A DNA stretch of 64,000 nt, from assembly GCA_012274445.1 (NCBI GenBank), contig JAAROD010000029.1:1736001-1800000 (forward strand), written 5' to 3'. The translations under genes were made by a program, and so were the position numbers. The notes under the pieces are model-generated. The model had not been told where the DNA came from and made no database searches. It was given only the letters and a program-made list of their open reading frames with translations. This stretch comes from Sclerotiophoma versabilis (taxonomy: Eukaryota; Ascomycota; Dothideomycetes; Pleosporales; Didymellaceae). Positions 10,261 through 21,702 of the stretch are shown here, one piece after another (within the stretch, counting starts at the first letter, position 1; each line of letters opens with the position of its first letter).

Positions 10261-13200
10261 CTACCTCTTCTCTACAAGCAACACGTGCATCGCAAGGTAG
10301 GCGAGCACAACAAACGCACCGGCAAACACACCCAGTCCAATGCAGTCCTTCCACAGCGCCATGACATCGAACCCGAACGAGCTCAAGATCGCAGAGCCGG
10401 GCACTTCAATGTCGATGCCGTATTTGTGATCCACGAGCGAAAGATACTTGACTTCGTTGACGATGAGGCCCTCAAACGCATAGTGGAAGATCGACAGCTG
10501 TTGGAATATTAGCTACTTTTCATCCTCAGACCAATGCATGCACTTACGGATTGCAGCCACTTCGCGAGCGGCGGAATGCTCTCCTTGTTCAGGAAGAATC
10601 CAGAGAAGAGCAGGCTGAAAAGCATCACAAGCACGCCGACCAGGTTCGCCACACCAGAGTTGCGGAACACAGTACCGATAAACAGGAAGATAGCGGCGGC
10701 TGACAAGTTGAACAGCACCAGGAACAGAATGAACTTCAAGAAGTTGGGCCACGCCGGGATCAGGCCGGTCATCGGATAAACGATGATGCCGAGGATGATG
10801 GGTGGCAACAGACGCAGAGGAATGATGTCGAAAAGGACCTTGGCAGCAAAGTACGATGGTGGAGAGTAGTAGCCCTTGGCGCGCTCACGCGTGAAGAGCA
10901 GCCTCTCAGGAGCAAAGACGGTCAGGATGGTCAGACTGCTGAACGCGAAGAGAGCCAGCACAAAGACGAACAGACCGAGACGGTTCTGGAAGCCCTTGAT
11001 GTCATCGGTGAGACCGTAGAAGAGGAAGCCCAAGAACACCGCCAGCACGATAGCGATCGCGTAGTGGGTGAGCATCAGCATCGGGTTGCGGTACAGGTTG
11101 CGCCAGGTCCGTCGTGATAAGATCAAGAACTGACCGGCCAGGCCGACCTTGCGGTATCCCTTCAGCTTGCCAGCTGCGACGAAACCGTTCGCTTCCACAT
11201 GGCCGTTCGCACCATTGGCCTCGTTCGCGCTTACGACAGACTTGGAGATGTCCTCGTGAATGCCAGCTGCGATGTCTGAGGTGGCATATGCAGTGATGAG
11301 AGCATCCAAGTTTGTCCCCGTGCCACCGTCCGCCGGGGGAGGGAGCTCGTCAAGATCATCAAGAATCTGTGCCGGTGGTGCACCTTGTTGACGCGAAAGT
11401 TTTAGCCATTGAGCCTTGGCAGCTTCTTGACGATCGAAGGGACCTTCATCGTCGGTCTTGGGGGACTGCGTACCGTCTACAGGGGCAGAGCTCTTCTTTC
11501 TCGTGAAAAGCTCGCGTTCTTGCTGCTGTTTGATCGATGTCCTTCGCTTGCCCTTGGGCCGTATACTCGAGTTGGCTGGGCTTGTAGCTAGGTCACTTGC
11601 ACTCATGTTGGTAATACTCGGGATCGATTTGACTGCGATCGCGCTGCTCGCGCTGGTGTGAACGCCATCTCTGGTGAACAGAGAGCTGTCCTCGTCGATA
11701 GGGCGATGGATAGCGCTGGCGTGCATGGTGAGGTCTACCAGATAATCGGCAATATTGAAACCAGGGGGACAGGTGTAGCCGATGTTATCGAAGTAAGCCT
11801 GGCAGCTGTCGAATGGACCAGAATACACAGCTCTGCCCTTTGCGAGAAGAACCAGTTGGTCGAAAAGCGCAACAATGTTCGATCTCGGTTGATGAATGGT
11901 GAAAACCACAGTCCTGTTATAGTTCTTTACCAGAGAGGCTAGACTTTCGATGACGTTGAACGCGTTGAACGCATCCAAACCGCTAGTAGGCTCATCCAGG
12001 AAGAGAATGCTGGGAGATGTGACAAGTTCGCAGGCAATGCCAACGCGGCGTTTCTCTCCGCCAGAAATGCCGCGGCCGGTCTCCTCAGAACCAATTGGCT
12101 GGTGGCGAATGTGGTAGATACCAAGCTGACGTTCTACCTCTTCCACCTTCTGTTCCTTGTAGGCACGACTCATCTCTTTGGGAAGGCGAAGTAGAGCAGA
12201 ATCGAGGATCGTCTCGTGAACGGTAAGCGTGGGCAGCAGAGTATCTTCCTGGTCGACAAAACCGATGACGCTCCTGAACTCTTCGTCGCGAACCTTTTCG
12301 CCGTTCAAGTAGAAGTCACCATTGGCCGCGCCAATCTTGTTCTTGCGTGCCAGGATATCCAGGAATGTCGTCTTACCGGCACCTGAAGCTCCCATAATAG
12401 CCAGCAGCTCACCAGGGTGGACCGCACCAGAGATGCCTGACAGAATCTGCTTGCCCTTGAGGTTGTAGGCCACATTTTCAAACATCAAAGCAGCTGGTTT
12501 ATGGTCTGCCAGCAGCTTTGCATTATCGTCCTCCTCGTCATCAGAGAGGTGGATAGCACCGTACTTGTTCCTCTCTGCGCGATGTGTGAGATACCAAATG
12601 GCAAGAATTGCAGCAACGATGAACAGAGCGACAGCTGCGATGACTCCAGCAATCAGTGGCGTGTTGATCTTCTTGATGGGTCGCTCGTAGCCTGGCACCT
12701 GGTTCTGGTACAAACACTCGCCAGTGTCGCACTGGAGCAAGATGCTTTCGTCGCCAAAGATGCTGGAAATAAGGTCGTTCATAGCAGGCTCCGAGAAAGA
12801 GCTGCCAGACTCGCCACTGTTCTCAGAGGCAATGGATTTGAACTCGGCAGGACCTCGAATCGATTCCTTCAAGAAGTCTCCGATGTCAATAGAGCCAGCC
12901 TCGCCGCAGAGCATTCTGTCCGGTACACAGGCGCACTCAATGTTCTCGCATCGGTATCGAGTGGTGTTGCGGTCGGATTCGGCATTCCAGTCGGTGGTAC
13001 ATGTGTCGAGAGCGCAGTAGAAGGATTCTCGCTGATCAACCCAGACTGCAGTCGTTAGCTTGAGAAGAAATGCGCAGGGATAGTAGTGAGCTCACATTGG
13101 AAATTGCACTCCTCCGTCTCAGCGTTACACGAGAAGGTCGCTTGTGGCTTCTTTTCCTTCAGCTGATCCAAGATCTTCTTATTTGTGATGTCGCAAATCT

Positions 13201-13657
13201 GGAAGTTCTCCTTGACTAGTTGTCCGTTCTTGTAGCAGACGCCATCCTCGCCCTCGGGCATCATGGCGTTACAGGCGTCGTTTGTTTGGCACACGTTGCA
13301 GTTGATGCCAGACCAGCCGTCATCACACTGACACTCTTTCTCGCCCCCCCTCGGTGACCTGTCCTTGCCTTTGGGTAAAGAGCCACACAGCGGCTCTGAG
13401 CAATCTTCGCCTCCAAAGCCCGGTGGGCAGCTGCAGCGCCCGTTGGCTTTGCTGCATTCGGCGAACTGCTGGCACTTGAAGTCCTCGAGGTTGCAGTTGA
13501 AGCATGGCGGGCAGCCATCGGGACGGTCGCCGTAGATGGAGAAGAGCGAATCGGGCGCTTCAGCAACAGAATAATTTGCGTACGTCTTGTATGCTGGGGC
13601 TGACCCTGCCAGGCTCAACAGAGTCACCAGCGAGGCCGTCCATGGTGTCGGGCGCAT
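10261..13657 (-). CDS. ADP1: Adp1-like ABC transporter of the G/White family with EGF-like ectodomain
   Basis: Exons are 13657-13096, 13045-10548 and 10497-10261 (introns of 50 and 50 bp, GTGAGC..CTGCAG and GTAAGT..CAACAG), giving about 1098 residues. A signal peptide is followed by a Cys-rich ectodomain with EGF-like CSCPPGFGGEDC and CQCDDGWSGINC. A membrane segment lies near residues 315-341. The ATPase has Walker A GASGAGKTT (about 406-414), signature ISGGEKRR and Walker B ILFLDEPTSGLDA. A long disordered linker leads to an ABC2-type membrane domain with about six helices; the last exon supplies the final helix. Order and length match yeast Adp1 (about 1050 residues), a half-size transporter of unclear substrate located in internal membranes. 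The second-exon junction restores Cys-rich sequence WVDQRESFYCALDTC in frame, which supports the model. Confidence 0.92.
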
Positions 13658-14323
13658 TGTGTATGCAAGTGGCGCGGCGGCCTGATAGCTCCACTCGAGC
13701 TTGTGCCGAGCTCTGGTATCTTCGATAGCGTCAAGCCGTCTTCGACACGCTGGATGAACCGATGGAGGAGAGCGACAAAGAACGGCGCAGGAGCCTAAAA
13801 GCCCACAAGAGTGCAGACGTAAAGAGGGGAGGTGCAGTCAAGGTGGCCAGACGCAGGTGACGGCTGTGCTATCGTCCTCGAATGACGCTTGCCGGGACCG
13901 TGCAGCTTGGGGGAGGCTGGGCGCACGGGACAAACTACACCTAATGCAACCGAGGCAAGGGCAGCCGGGATAGCACGCGCTCCATTATCGATCAAGTGTT
14001 GCAACACCTGCAGGGTATTGCAGTGGTACTCAGCAACCGCAGCGCACTTGTTGCCACCAATAACGTGGCCGGTTCACTGCGAACATGTACTGTCTAGAGG
14101 CGCGCGATCGACTGCAGATGCCCCGCGGGCCTAGCTCGACCTGACTACCGATGTTAGCGCAAGGTACGTCCGCGCTCCGCCATATGCGCCCTATGCCATT
14201 CGAGGTCAATATATTCATCTGGCCGCTGGACGATCGGAGAAAGGTCACCCACCTGTCAAGAGTGCAAGCATAGTCCAGTCCAATCCATCCTTCTGCTATC
14301 ACGACAATACGACAATAACCACT
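13658..14323. other. Divergent intergenic promoter region
   Basis: Head-to-head spacer between the ABC transporter (minus) and the aminotransferase (plus), so it must contain both promoters. No coding signal of its own. Confidence 0.4.
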
Positions 14324-15582
14324 ATGGTGAAGATCACAGATTTCGCGGTTGAGTCCGTATGTGTCTCCCCCGCATTTGCTCTCGATGACTAGACGGGCTA
14401 ACGATCACGTAGTGGATGGACGCCTACGAGCACCACTGCAAATACAACGTTGCCGAAACATGCTGCGCCTCGGTCTCCATCGACCAGCTGCGCGAGCTGT
14501 CTGAGGATAAGAAATCAGAGATTTTGAAGACAGATCGAGTGCTTACCTATGGCGCTATCCGAGGTGCTGAAGATTTGAGGAACAACTTGGCTCGACTGTA
14601 TTCAGCCAAGGTCACTGCACCCCTTAGCCCAGACAACATCCTCACTACTCCTGGTGCTATCCAGGCGAACTATCTCACTGCGTACTCGCTTGTTGGCGAA
14701 GGAGATCATGTCATCTGCCATTACCCCACCTACCAGTCGTTGTACGCTGTACCCAAGTCGCTTGGCGCAGAGGTCGATCTGTGGAAGGCTCAACCAGAGA
14801 AGAACTGGATACCAGACTTGGAAGAGCTGAAGGCACTCATCAAGCCCAACACCAAGCTCATCGTCATCAACAACCCCAACAATCCTACTGGGGCCGTTTT
14901 GGGCAAGAGCTTCCTTGAACAACTTGTTGAAATTGCTAGCGAGAAGGACATCACAATCCTTGGAGATGAAGTCTACCGGCCTATTTTCCACTCTATTAGC
15001 CCACTTGACAAGGAATTTCCTCCGTCACTGCTTTCCATGGGCTATAGCAACGTTATCGTAACAGGCTCCATGTCCAAGGCGTACTCTCTGGCTGGCATTC
15101 GCGTGGGATGGATTGCGTCGCGCAGCTCCGACATCATTGAGAAGATTGCCTCAGCACGGCACTACACGACAATTTCCGTGTCTGGACTGGACGAACAAGT
15201 AGCAGCCTATGCGCTCAGCCCTGCTACCGTGCACGGTCTGTTAGCTCGCAACATTCAACTTGCAAAGACAAACCTGGCACTGCTTGAGAAGTTTGTGATC
15301 AAGAACGAAGACGAGTGCGAGTGGGTGAAACCCGTAGCTGGAACCACAGCATTTATCAAATTCCACAGGGAAGGTAAGCCAGTGGATTCTGTGGATTTTT
15401 GCAAGAAGCTGCTGGAGCAGACAGGAGTGTTATTTGTGCCTGGCTCACAAAGCTTTGGTGAAGAATTTAAAGGCTATGTAAGGATTGGGTTCGTGAACGA
15501 TACAGAGGTCGTTCAAAAAGGCCTCGAGGCGGCATCAAAGTTTGTCAGAAAGAACCTAGATGATGTAGATCTGGCCGAATAG
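14324..15582 (+). CDS. PLP-dependent class I/II aminotransferase
   Basis: A short first exon 14324-14356 (MVKITDFAVES) is joined to 14413-15582 through a 56-bp intron (GTATGT donor, GCTAACG branch site, CGTAG acceptor), giving 400 residues. Fold-type I features are NNPNNPTGA (Asn contacting PLP), LGDEVYRPIF (Asp/Tyr pair binding the pyridine ring) and SMSKAYSLAGIRVGW, where the Lys forms the Schiff base. The WMDAYEH..YNVAETC N-terminus resembles the aminotransferase subgroup that includes capreomycidine-synthase-like proteins. The amino donor and acceptor cannot be deduced. No targeting peptide is seen, so it is probably cytosolic. The start is fixed by the spliced ATG; the second exon has an in-frame ATG one codon in, which would lose the first 12 residues. 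Confidence 0.92.
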
Positions 15583-15883
15583 TTCTGTGCAGGTATGCAA
15601 TAAGAAGCCTTGAATCATGTCAAGCTCGATTCTTCTACCCACCAACACTATGGATGTTGCTTGTCGAGTGTTATCTTAGCTGCCTCACACCCGGTCTAAG
15701 CCTTGCGCAGTGTGAGACCGGCGTCGGCTGTGCACGAACCCTACGTGTTGGTACACCCTGCAAGCCACAAGGCTGTGCGCGTGGTCGATTGGTTCAATCT
15801 GAACACAAAAGCAGCCTCGTTCTGTGAAAGTGACACATTCATAGACAGCAAAAACCACAGTCCTAATCTATCTAAGAAGCGCT

Positions 15884-16263
15884 ATGTTTACACTGACAGC
15901 CACAACGTCCACAACGTCCCTTGTTGAGAAGCCAGAACCTCCAAAACTGACTCGCAGCTTCTCTTTGCCAGCAACAACGGACACAAGAACGATCAAGAAA
16001 GCATCGTGGCAAGAAAAGCTTCGCGCACGACGCAATCCGCCAGTGGTTGGCAAAGAAAAGTGGCGCGACGCTACTTTGAGCGAGAAGGAGAGGTGGAAAG
16101 AGTGGCATAAAGCGAAAGACGCAGAGAGGAAAGCTGGGTAAGGTAGTTTAGTTCACAACACAAGGTCAAGCGCTGATAGAAGAACAGGTCGACAGCTGGA
16201 TACTACACTGGCTTTTACAAAGCAAAGGGTGGGTGGGCTTGGTGGATAGGCGCTGTCTCATGA
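15884..16263 (+). CDS. Small basic protein of unknown function, two exons
   Basis: Exon 1 15884-16137 and exon 2 16188-16263 flank a 50-bp intron with GTAAGG donor, GCTGAT branch-like motif and GAACAG acceptor, giving 109 residues. The protein has a Ser/Thr-rich start, a strongly charged helical centre (SWQEKLRARRNPPVVGKEKW, then SEKERWKEWHKAKDAERKAG) and a short aromatic C-terminus ending GGWAWWIGAVS supplied by exon 2. No signal peptide. The splice restores an open frame with sensible composition, which supports a real gene, but I do not recognise a family. Confidence 0.55.
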
Positions 16264-16764
16264 TCCTGATCGCTCGCCTTCACACTAAGACTTCTTCCCT
16301 TGCAACAGCCTAGCCATACCTTTTACGTAGGAAATGTGATCCCTTTCGTGTCTATCGATGTTCGAATCTATGCGACTCACGATGCTCCTGCAATAGACGC
16401 CGCTGACGCTCTAAACGCGCTGCAGACGCGCTGCATGTTTGGCAGTCCACCCTCAACTCCGTTCGCCGGCGCAAAACATTCGGAGCTCGATACTCAAAGC
16501 TCCTGCGAGTCCTCAGTTCTGCTTGAATTTCGCCGTTGTATTGTTCAATCGCAGACCTCGGAGAACTTTGAATACCCCCGCGACCACTGGCCATAGCTCC
16601 CCCTGCCTGCAGGCCTACGTCACCGCCTTATTTCCAGCTCCCTCCGCACCCCGAAGCCGTTGGACGAGCTGACGAGAGGTTGACGTGCGTTTTAACGGAC
16701 CGAGGCTATCCCATAGTTTCTCCCCTCTGTCCGTTGAGCAATTGACTCTGCCACCCACCCCACA
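16264..16764. other. 5' region of the dehydrogenase gene
   Basis: No gene seen. Pyrimidine-rich tracts (16690-16760) just before the ATG fit a 5' UTR. ORFs on either strand lack features. Confidence 0.35.
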
Positions 16765-18449
16765 ATGCGCTCCTTCGCAGCAGCAACACGCTCCATTGCA
16801 CGCCAGCAGACCACCTGCCGAAGCAGCTTCCAGCGCCAATCTCTGCCCGCGATTGTATCACGAGGATATTCGAGCAAGATGGGTCACAACGTGCCTGCCG
16901 TATGTTTTCCTCCTTCCTTCGCCTCTTCTGCGTTCGGGCAACGGCGGTGAGCACCAACGCTGACAGCTTGCAGCTCAAGGACCCCTCCCTCCTCAAGAGC
17001 CAGACGTATGTCAACGGCGAGTGGATAGACGCCAAATCCGGCAAAACCTTCGACATCCACGACCCAGCGACCGGCAAGCTCATCGGCACCCAGCCTGAGA
17101 TGGACCGCGCCGACACTGAAGCCGCCATTGCTGCCGCCGCCGCCGCCCTGCCCTCGTTCCGCAAGTTGACCGGCCGCGAGCGATCACGGATGCTCCGAAA
17201 GTGGTACCAGCTGATGACCGAGAACGCCGACGACCTTGCGACACTCATCACATGGGAAAACGGCAAGCCGTTGGCAGACGCCAAGGGCGAGGTGTCGTAC
17301 GCGGCGAGCTTCTTCGAGTGGTTCTCTGAGGAGGCGCCGAGGGTGTATGGCAACACAATCCCCTCAAGCGTGGCCAGCAATAGAGTCTTCACTATTAAAG
17401 AGCCAGTTGGCGTGTGTGGTCTGATCACGCCGTGGAACTTTCCTGCTGCTATGATTACCCGCAAGATTGGCCCCGCTCTGGCCGCTGGCTGCACCGTTGT
17501 TGCAAAGTCTCCTGGCGAGACACCCTTCACTGCAGCAGCCCTGGCCGAGCTTGCACACCGTGCAGGTATTCCTAAGGGTGTAGTCAACTTCGTCACAGCT
17601 TTGGAGAACACACCTGAAGTCGGCGAGACTATCACCACCAGCAAGACCGTCAAGAAGGTGTCCTTCACAGGTTCCACAGGCGTAGGCAAGCTTCTGATGA
17701 AGCAGTCTTCTTCGACTCTGAAGAAGCTGTCCTTCGAGCTCGGCGGCAACGCCCCCTTCATTGTCTTCGATGACGCCGACCTCGAGGCCGCCGTGACTGG
17801 CGCCATCGCCTCCAAGTTCCGCTCCTCAGGCCAGACCTGCGTATGCGCTAACAGGATTTACGTCCAGTCTGGCATCTACGATCAGTTTGCGGAGAAGTTC
17901 ACCGAGAAGGTCAAGGGTTTCAAGGTCGGTGCAGGTTTTGAGCAGGGTGTGACTCACGGTCCCGTCATCCACGAACGCGCCGCAAAGAAGGTCGACGACC
18001 ACGTCCAAGACGCCGTGAAGCATGGCGGCAAGGTCCTTATTGGCGGGCAGAAGCTCCCAGAGCTAGGCAGCTCTTTCTACCAGCCCACAGTTATTCGTGA
18101 CATGACCGCCGATATGCAACTCGCACAGGAGGAGACATTCGGTCCTGTTGCAGGACTTTTCAAATTCGACACGGAAGCTGATGTTGTTGAACTCGCAAAC
18201 GCAGCGGATGTCGGTCTCGCGGGATACTTCTTCAGCAGAGACATCCAGAGGGTGTACAGGGTTGCTGAGGCCCTGGAGGTTGGCATGGTCGGCGTGAACA
18301 CCGGGCTGATCTCAGACCCTGCTGCGCCCTTCGGTGGTGTCAAGGAGTCTGGTTTCGGCCGCGAGGGCAGTATGCTTGGTATTGAGGAGTACATCACAAC
18401 GAAGACGGTCACCATGGGCGGAAACGGACAGCCTCTGCAGGGAGAGTAG
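16765..18449 (+). CDS. Mitochondrial succinate-semialdehyde dehydrogenase (ALDH5-like)
   Basis: Exons 16765-16899 and 16974-18449 are separated by a 74-bp intron with a GTATGT donor and GCTGAC branch site, giving 536 residues. Exon 1 encodes a basic, Ser/Arg-rich, acid-free presequence (MRSFAAATRSIARQQTTCRS) that suggests mitochondrial import. The ALDH core has the NAD(P)-binding TPWNFPAAMITRKIGPALAAG, the GSTGVGK turn, the general base in FELGGNAPF and the catalytic Cys in SGQTCVCANR. The C-terminal FGGVKESGFGREG is typical of SSADH/GABA-shunt enzymes. The expected reaction is succinate semialdehyde + NAD(P)+ to succinate, closing the GABA shunt to the TCA cycle. Other ALDH5-like substrates cannot be excluded. 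Confidence 0.93.
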
Positions 18450-18863
18450 ATATGAGACGATATAGCGACAATTCATGATACCACTTTCAGTCTGCGGCCC
18501 TCTCGCACACAAGTCGATTAGGAATTGCCACATTTGTAAGTGCAGGCGTGCCCGACTTCTGGTGGAAAAGTACGGTACTGATCAAGTTTACCCCCCCCCC
18601 CCCCCAGGGTTTCGTGAACTCGACAACGTCCCCTTCCTCTTCCTCGTCCACTCACAACACTCAATACTCATCGAATATGCTACGCCTATTCTTACTGCAC
18701 AGCACACCATAAGATCACTATTTGGGTTACAACATTACCAGCGCATGAGCCAACCGCATCGCCAGTAGCAGCTAACCTTACGCTTCGCCTTGGGACCGTC
18801 TTCTTTGGCAGGCCAGGGTCCGCCTCATCGAGATCACCTGCAGCTGTCAGCCCTCACTAAACC
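18450..18863. other. Intergenic with a homopolymeric C run
   Basis: Dehydrogenase 3' region. A run of about 14 C residues sits near 18593-18606. No gene seen. Confidence 0.35.
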
Positions 18864-19988
18864 ATGGCTTCTCAACTTGCGTCAGACACATCAAGAGAGG
18901 TTCCGTCTGCAGTTGAAGCAGCTCACACCCTCTTTGGTCAGACACTTTACCAGTATTATCTCGGCTAGCAGTCCTGCATCTATGGTTTCGGTGGCGCACG
19001 GTTCCCTGGCACTGAACCTTTACGAGTAAAGTTTTTGATGCTAGAAGCTGCCTCTCCAGTCGTATGCTCAGGATACTTTGACCTGGAACCAGCAGATCTT
19101 GCAGCTATCAACTATAACCCGCACGGCCACTCAAGAACCTTGTCCCGCAGATCCCTCACAAACGAGCAGGGTTTGCAGACAGCGACGTAGATCCCGTGCG
19201 CCTGCAGAGGACGCAAAGATTCTATAGGCACTCATTGTTACATAAGCCCGGCAAGTATGCATATCCCGAAAGATATCAATGACACAATCTGATGCATCTT
19301 CGTCATTACAGATCATTGTAGAACATCTACAAGGACCAGCCTTTTGATAGACAGCGGTTCAGACTATGATCCAGACGACACGACAGACGAGGAGGATTCA
19401 GACGATGAAGTCTCTGTAGATCTGGACTCGGAGCAGCTGCCTGGAACAGTTCTGGATGTGGAGAATATATCTTCAGACGAAATAGGCTCGACAGGATATT
19501 GTTGTGTAACCGATACCAACCCGCTCGCGACATGCGACCAAACCAGGATCAAGCAGCGTCATATGAACAATCATGAGCCGGCTTTTTTTTCTGAACATGT
19601 GCAAGAGCCGGAGAACGACCAGGTCATGAGTCACAATAGCATACTTCTTAACACTCACGCGAAAAAGCCGTCCTTTGATGTTGATTCCACGACTGTCGCT
19701 GAAAATTACTGGAATCAAGATACCGCGAGAATTTGTGCTCACAATGAGAAAACGATGAGTCGAATAAAAAAGGCCAGTACTTATGCGGCAAGAGGCTCGC
19801 CCTTTGGGAGCTTTTGTAAGCTCGATATGAAAGTGTTGCAAGAGGAAGGCCTAATGAGGGATAAAACAGCGCCAAGCGCATCGGTGTCGGTGTTTCCATC
19901 CTTCACGATTACAAAGCACGTGCTCTTTTGTCAGCATGCGGAGTCCGTGGAATCTTCAGCGACCTCATCAGGAAAGACTTATAATTAA
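18864..19988 (+). pseudogene. Unknown gene interrupted by two TAG codons
   Basis: A single reading frame can be followed from an ATG in perfect Kozak context (ACCATGG, 18864) through exon 1 to 19254. A well-formed 57-bp intron (19255-19311; GTATGC donor, CTGAT branch-like site, ATTACAG acceptor) joins it to 19312-19988. About 355 codons are in frame, but TAG occurs at 18966-18968 and 19188-19190. Both can derive from CAG by C-to-T in a CpA context, the RIP signature. The exon 2 part has an acidic tract DPDDTTDEEDSDDE and otherwise no known domain. Alternatives are extra introns over the stops (no good donors seen) or two unrelated ORFs. Function unknown. Confidence 0.38.
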
Positions 19989-20074
19989 TGTTATTGTCGT
20001 TCCAACAGTATTATCAATTCGCTGCATAGCGGTTCTCGACTCGGGTTCCTATCAAACACTCGCCCTTTGCAACA

Positions 20075-20871
20075 ATGACTATTACTACAATCATCTCCTT
20101 CACTGCCCCAGCACCCGCCAGCGGTGCAATCGACAAGCTCACCCAAGCCCTCAAGTCCTCTAACGATACTCCCCCGTTCGCCATAGGCACCCCCGTTCAA
20201 AAGCCGTCCACCATCCAAATAACTTCCGAATGGCCACTCTCAACCTACCCAACCGCCAGTGCCATATCCGCCTCCCCAGCTTTCCACGCTTTTACAGAAA
20301 CCATAAGCAGCGTCGTCTCATCACCACTTCAAATCATCTTAGCGCAACTTACCGACTTTGCCTCTACAGACGGTACATCGCAACCCGGTGCATCGCAACC
20401 CGGTGCATCGCAGCCTGACACATCACCCCTCGTCGAATTCGTTAAGACGGATTTCCCTGCTACGCTCGCCACACCTGCTTTTCGAACGCGTATCGAGACT
20501 GATTTCGCTGCTTTTGAGCGCATCTACCGCCAGCGCGGCGCGCCGTACGAGGTGGGCGAGAGGGGGCTTAGGACGGGGTGGGCGGAGAGCGTTGCATCTG
20601 CGAAACATGAGGACGCGCAAGAGGACGGGAAAGAACGGGTTGTGAGTTTCTTCGCCATCCGGGGATGGGAGGAGATGCAAGCGTTCGAACTGGCTGTGCA
20701 GAGCGAGGCGTTTAAGCAGGGGATTCCCATACTTATGGGGTGGGCTGCGCCGTTTGAGTTGGTAAGTATAGTGCCATGCAGTACAGATTTTAAGCGAAGA
20801 GATGAGAGAGAGAAGCTGACTGATTGTTCTAGTGGCATGTTGAGCGTAAGGTGGTCAGTGAAGGATCTTAG
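20075..20871 (+). CDS. Unrecognised two-exon protein, possibly dimeric alpha-beta barrel type
   Basis: Exon 1 20075-20761 and exon 2 20833-20871 flank a 71-bp intron (GTAAGT donor, CTGACTGAT branch region, TTCTAG acceptor), giving 241 residues; the last 13 residues (WHVERKVVSEGS) come from exon 2. The N-terminal half has ITTIISFTAPAP and EWPLSTYPTAS, and the C-terminal half has ERVVSFFAIRGWEEMQAFE and GIPILMGWAAPFELWHVE. Two such beta-alpha units resemble antibiotic-biosynthesis-monooxygenase-like folds, but I cannot confirm this. A 15-bp in-frame tandem repeat (SQPGA units, about 20375-20415) lies in a linker. No signal peptide. Confidence 0.7.
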
Positions 20872-21702
20872 GTGCTGGGTGGATGGTGAGTGCTTGGAGG
20901 TAGTGGCGGTTGGACTGCATGTGGAACTTGCGTGAGTAACCCGCGTGATGGAGTGGGAGGAGGTGCTGAATCGCACTGGTTGGGTGTAGACGTGGATGCT
21001 TGCGAAGAGTGGACGATGTATTGAGGTCTCAGCAATCGACAGCACTTGTAGTTTCAACAAGGAGCACGGCACAAGAAGTGATTTGGCTATTGTTCTTATC
21101 TTCAAGGAGTGCACCGTGGTTCCTGTGTGCTTTGATAACAGTTGCACTATCATACAACGCGTACGATGGCAGGTAAAGACCTGTGAGTATCTCTGTGCTA
21201 GGCGTTGAGAACGCGGCTTCTTGGATTTCCACACCTGTACCGACTGCCGACTCGGTAAGAGATGTTAAACAGTACCGTTTCTGGTGGATAGACTGCATGA
21301 ATAACTGAACCTGTCTGCAATTTGAAATAGAAAAGACTATATTTAAATCGGTACTGGTTAAATCAGAACATAGTTACGCACGCGAAATAATCTATCCAGA
21401 AGAGTTGAGACAAAGAATGTTTTTGTTTCTTTTCATGTTACCTTATGCTGAGACTTGCTCTAGTACGCAATAGCATTAGTACCCGATCAAACGTTAGGAT
21501 GTTACAAAAGTACTGCTCGGCTCAACTTGCCGAGGTTGCCGGCAACTCCTGCCACAAACTACCTAGCGTCAACTGGTGGCTACTTCGTACCCATCGAGAC
21601 CTTTGATTGTCTCTGACGCCCGACTTGTATACGTCCACAATGACATCATCCATCGTTTTCAACCTTGAACTCCACTTTCGCTTACATAGCTATTAAGATG
21701 CA
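20872..21702. other. Intergenic upstream of the terpenoid locus
   Basis: No coding evidence; the minus-strand ORF 20524-21234 is largely a shadow of the preceding gene. Part of this is the promoter of the Zn2Cys6 regulator. Confidence 0.35.

Noticed and set aside
16706..17815. 369-codon minus-strand ORF
   Set aside because: Antisense shadow of the ALDH gene, whose motifs on the plus strand are unambiguous.
18593..18606. Poly-C run as a functional element
   Set aside because: A simple homopolymer that is probably slippage or sequencing-sensitive; no associated motif.
20524..21234. 236-codon minus-strand ORF
   Set aside because: Mostly overlaps the spliced gene at 20075-20871 and has Ser/Thr/His-rich shadow composition without motifs.
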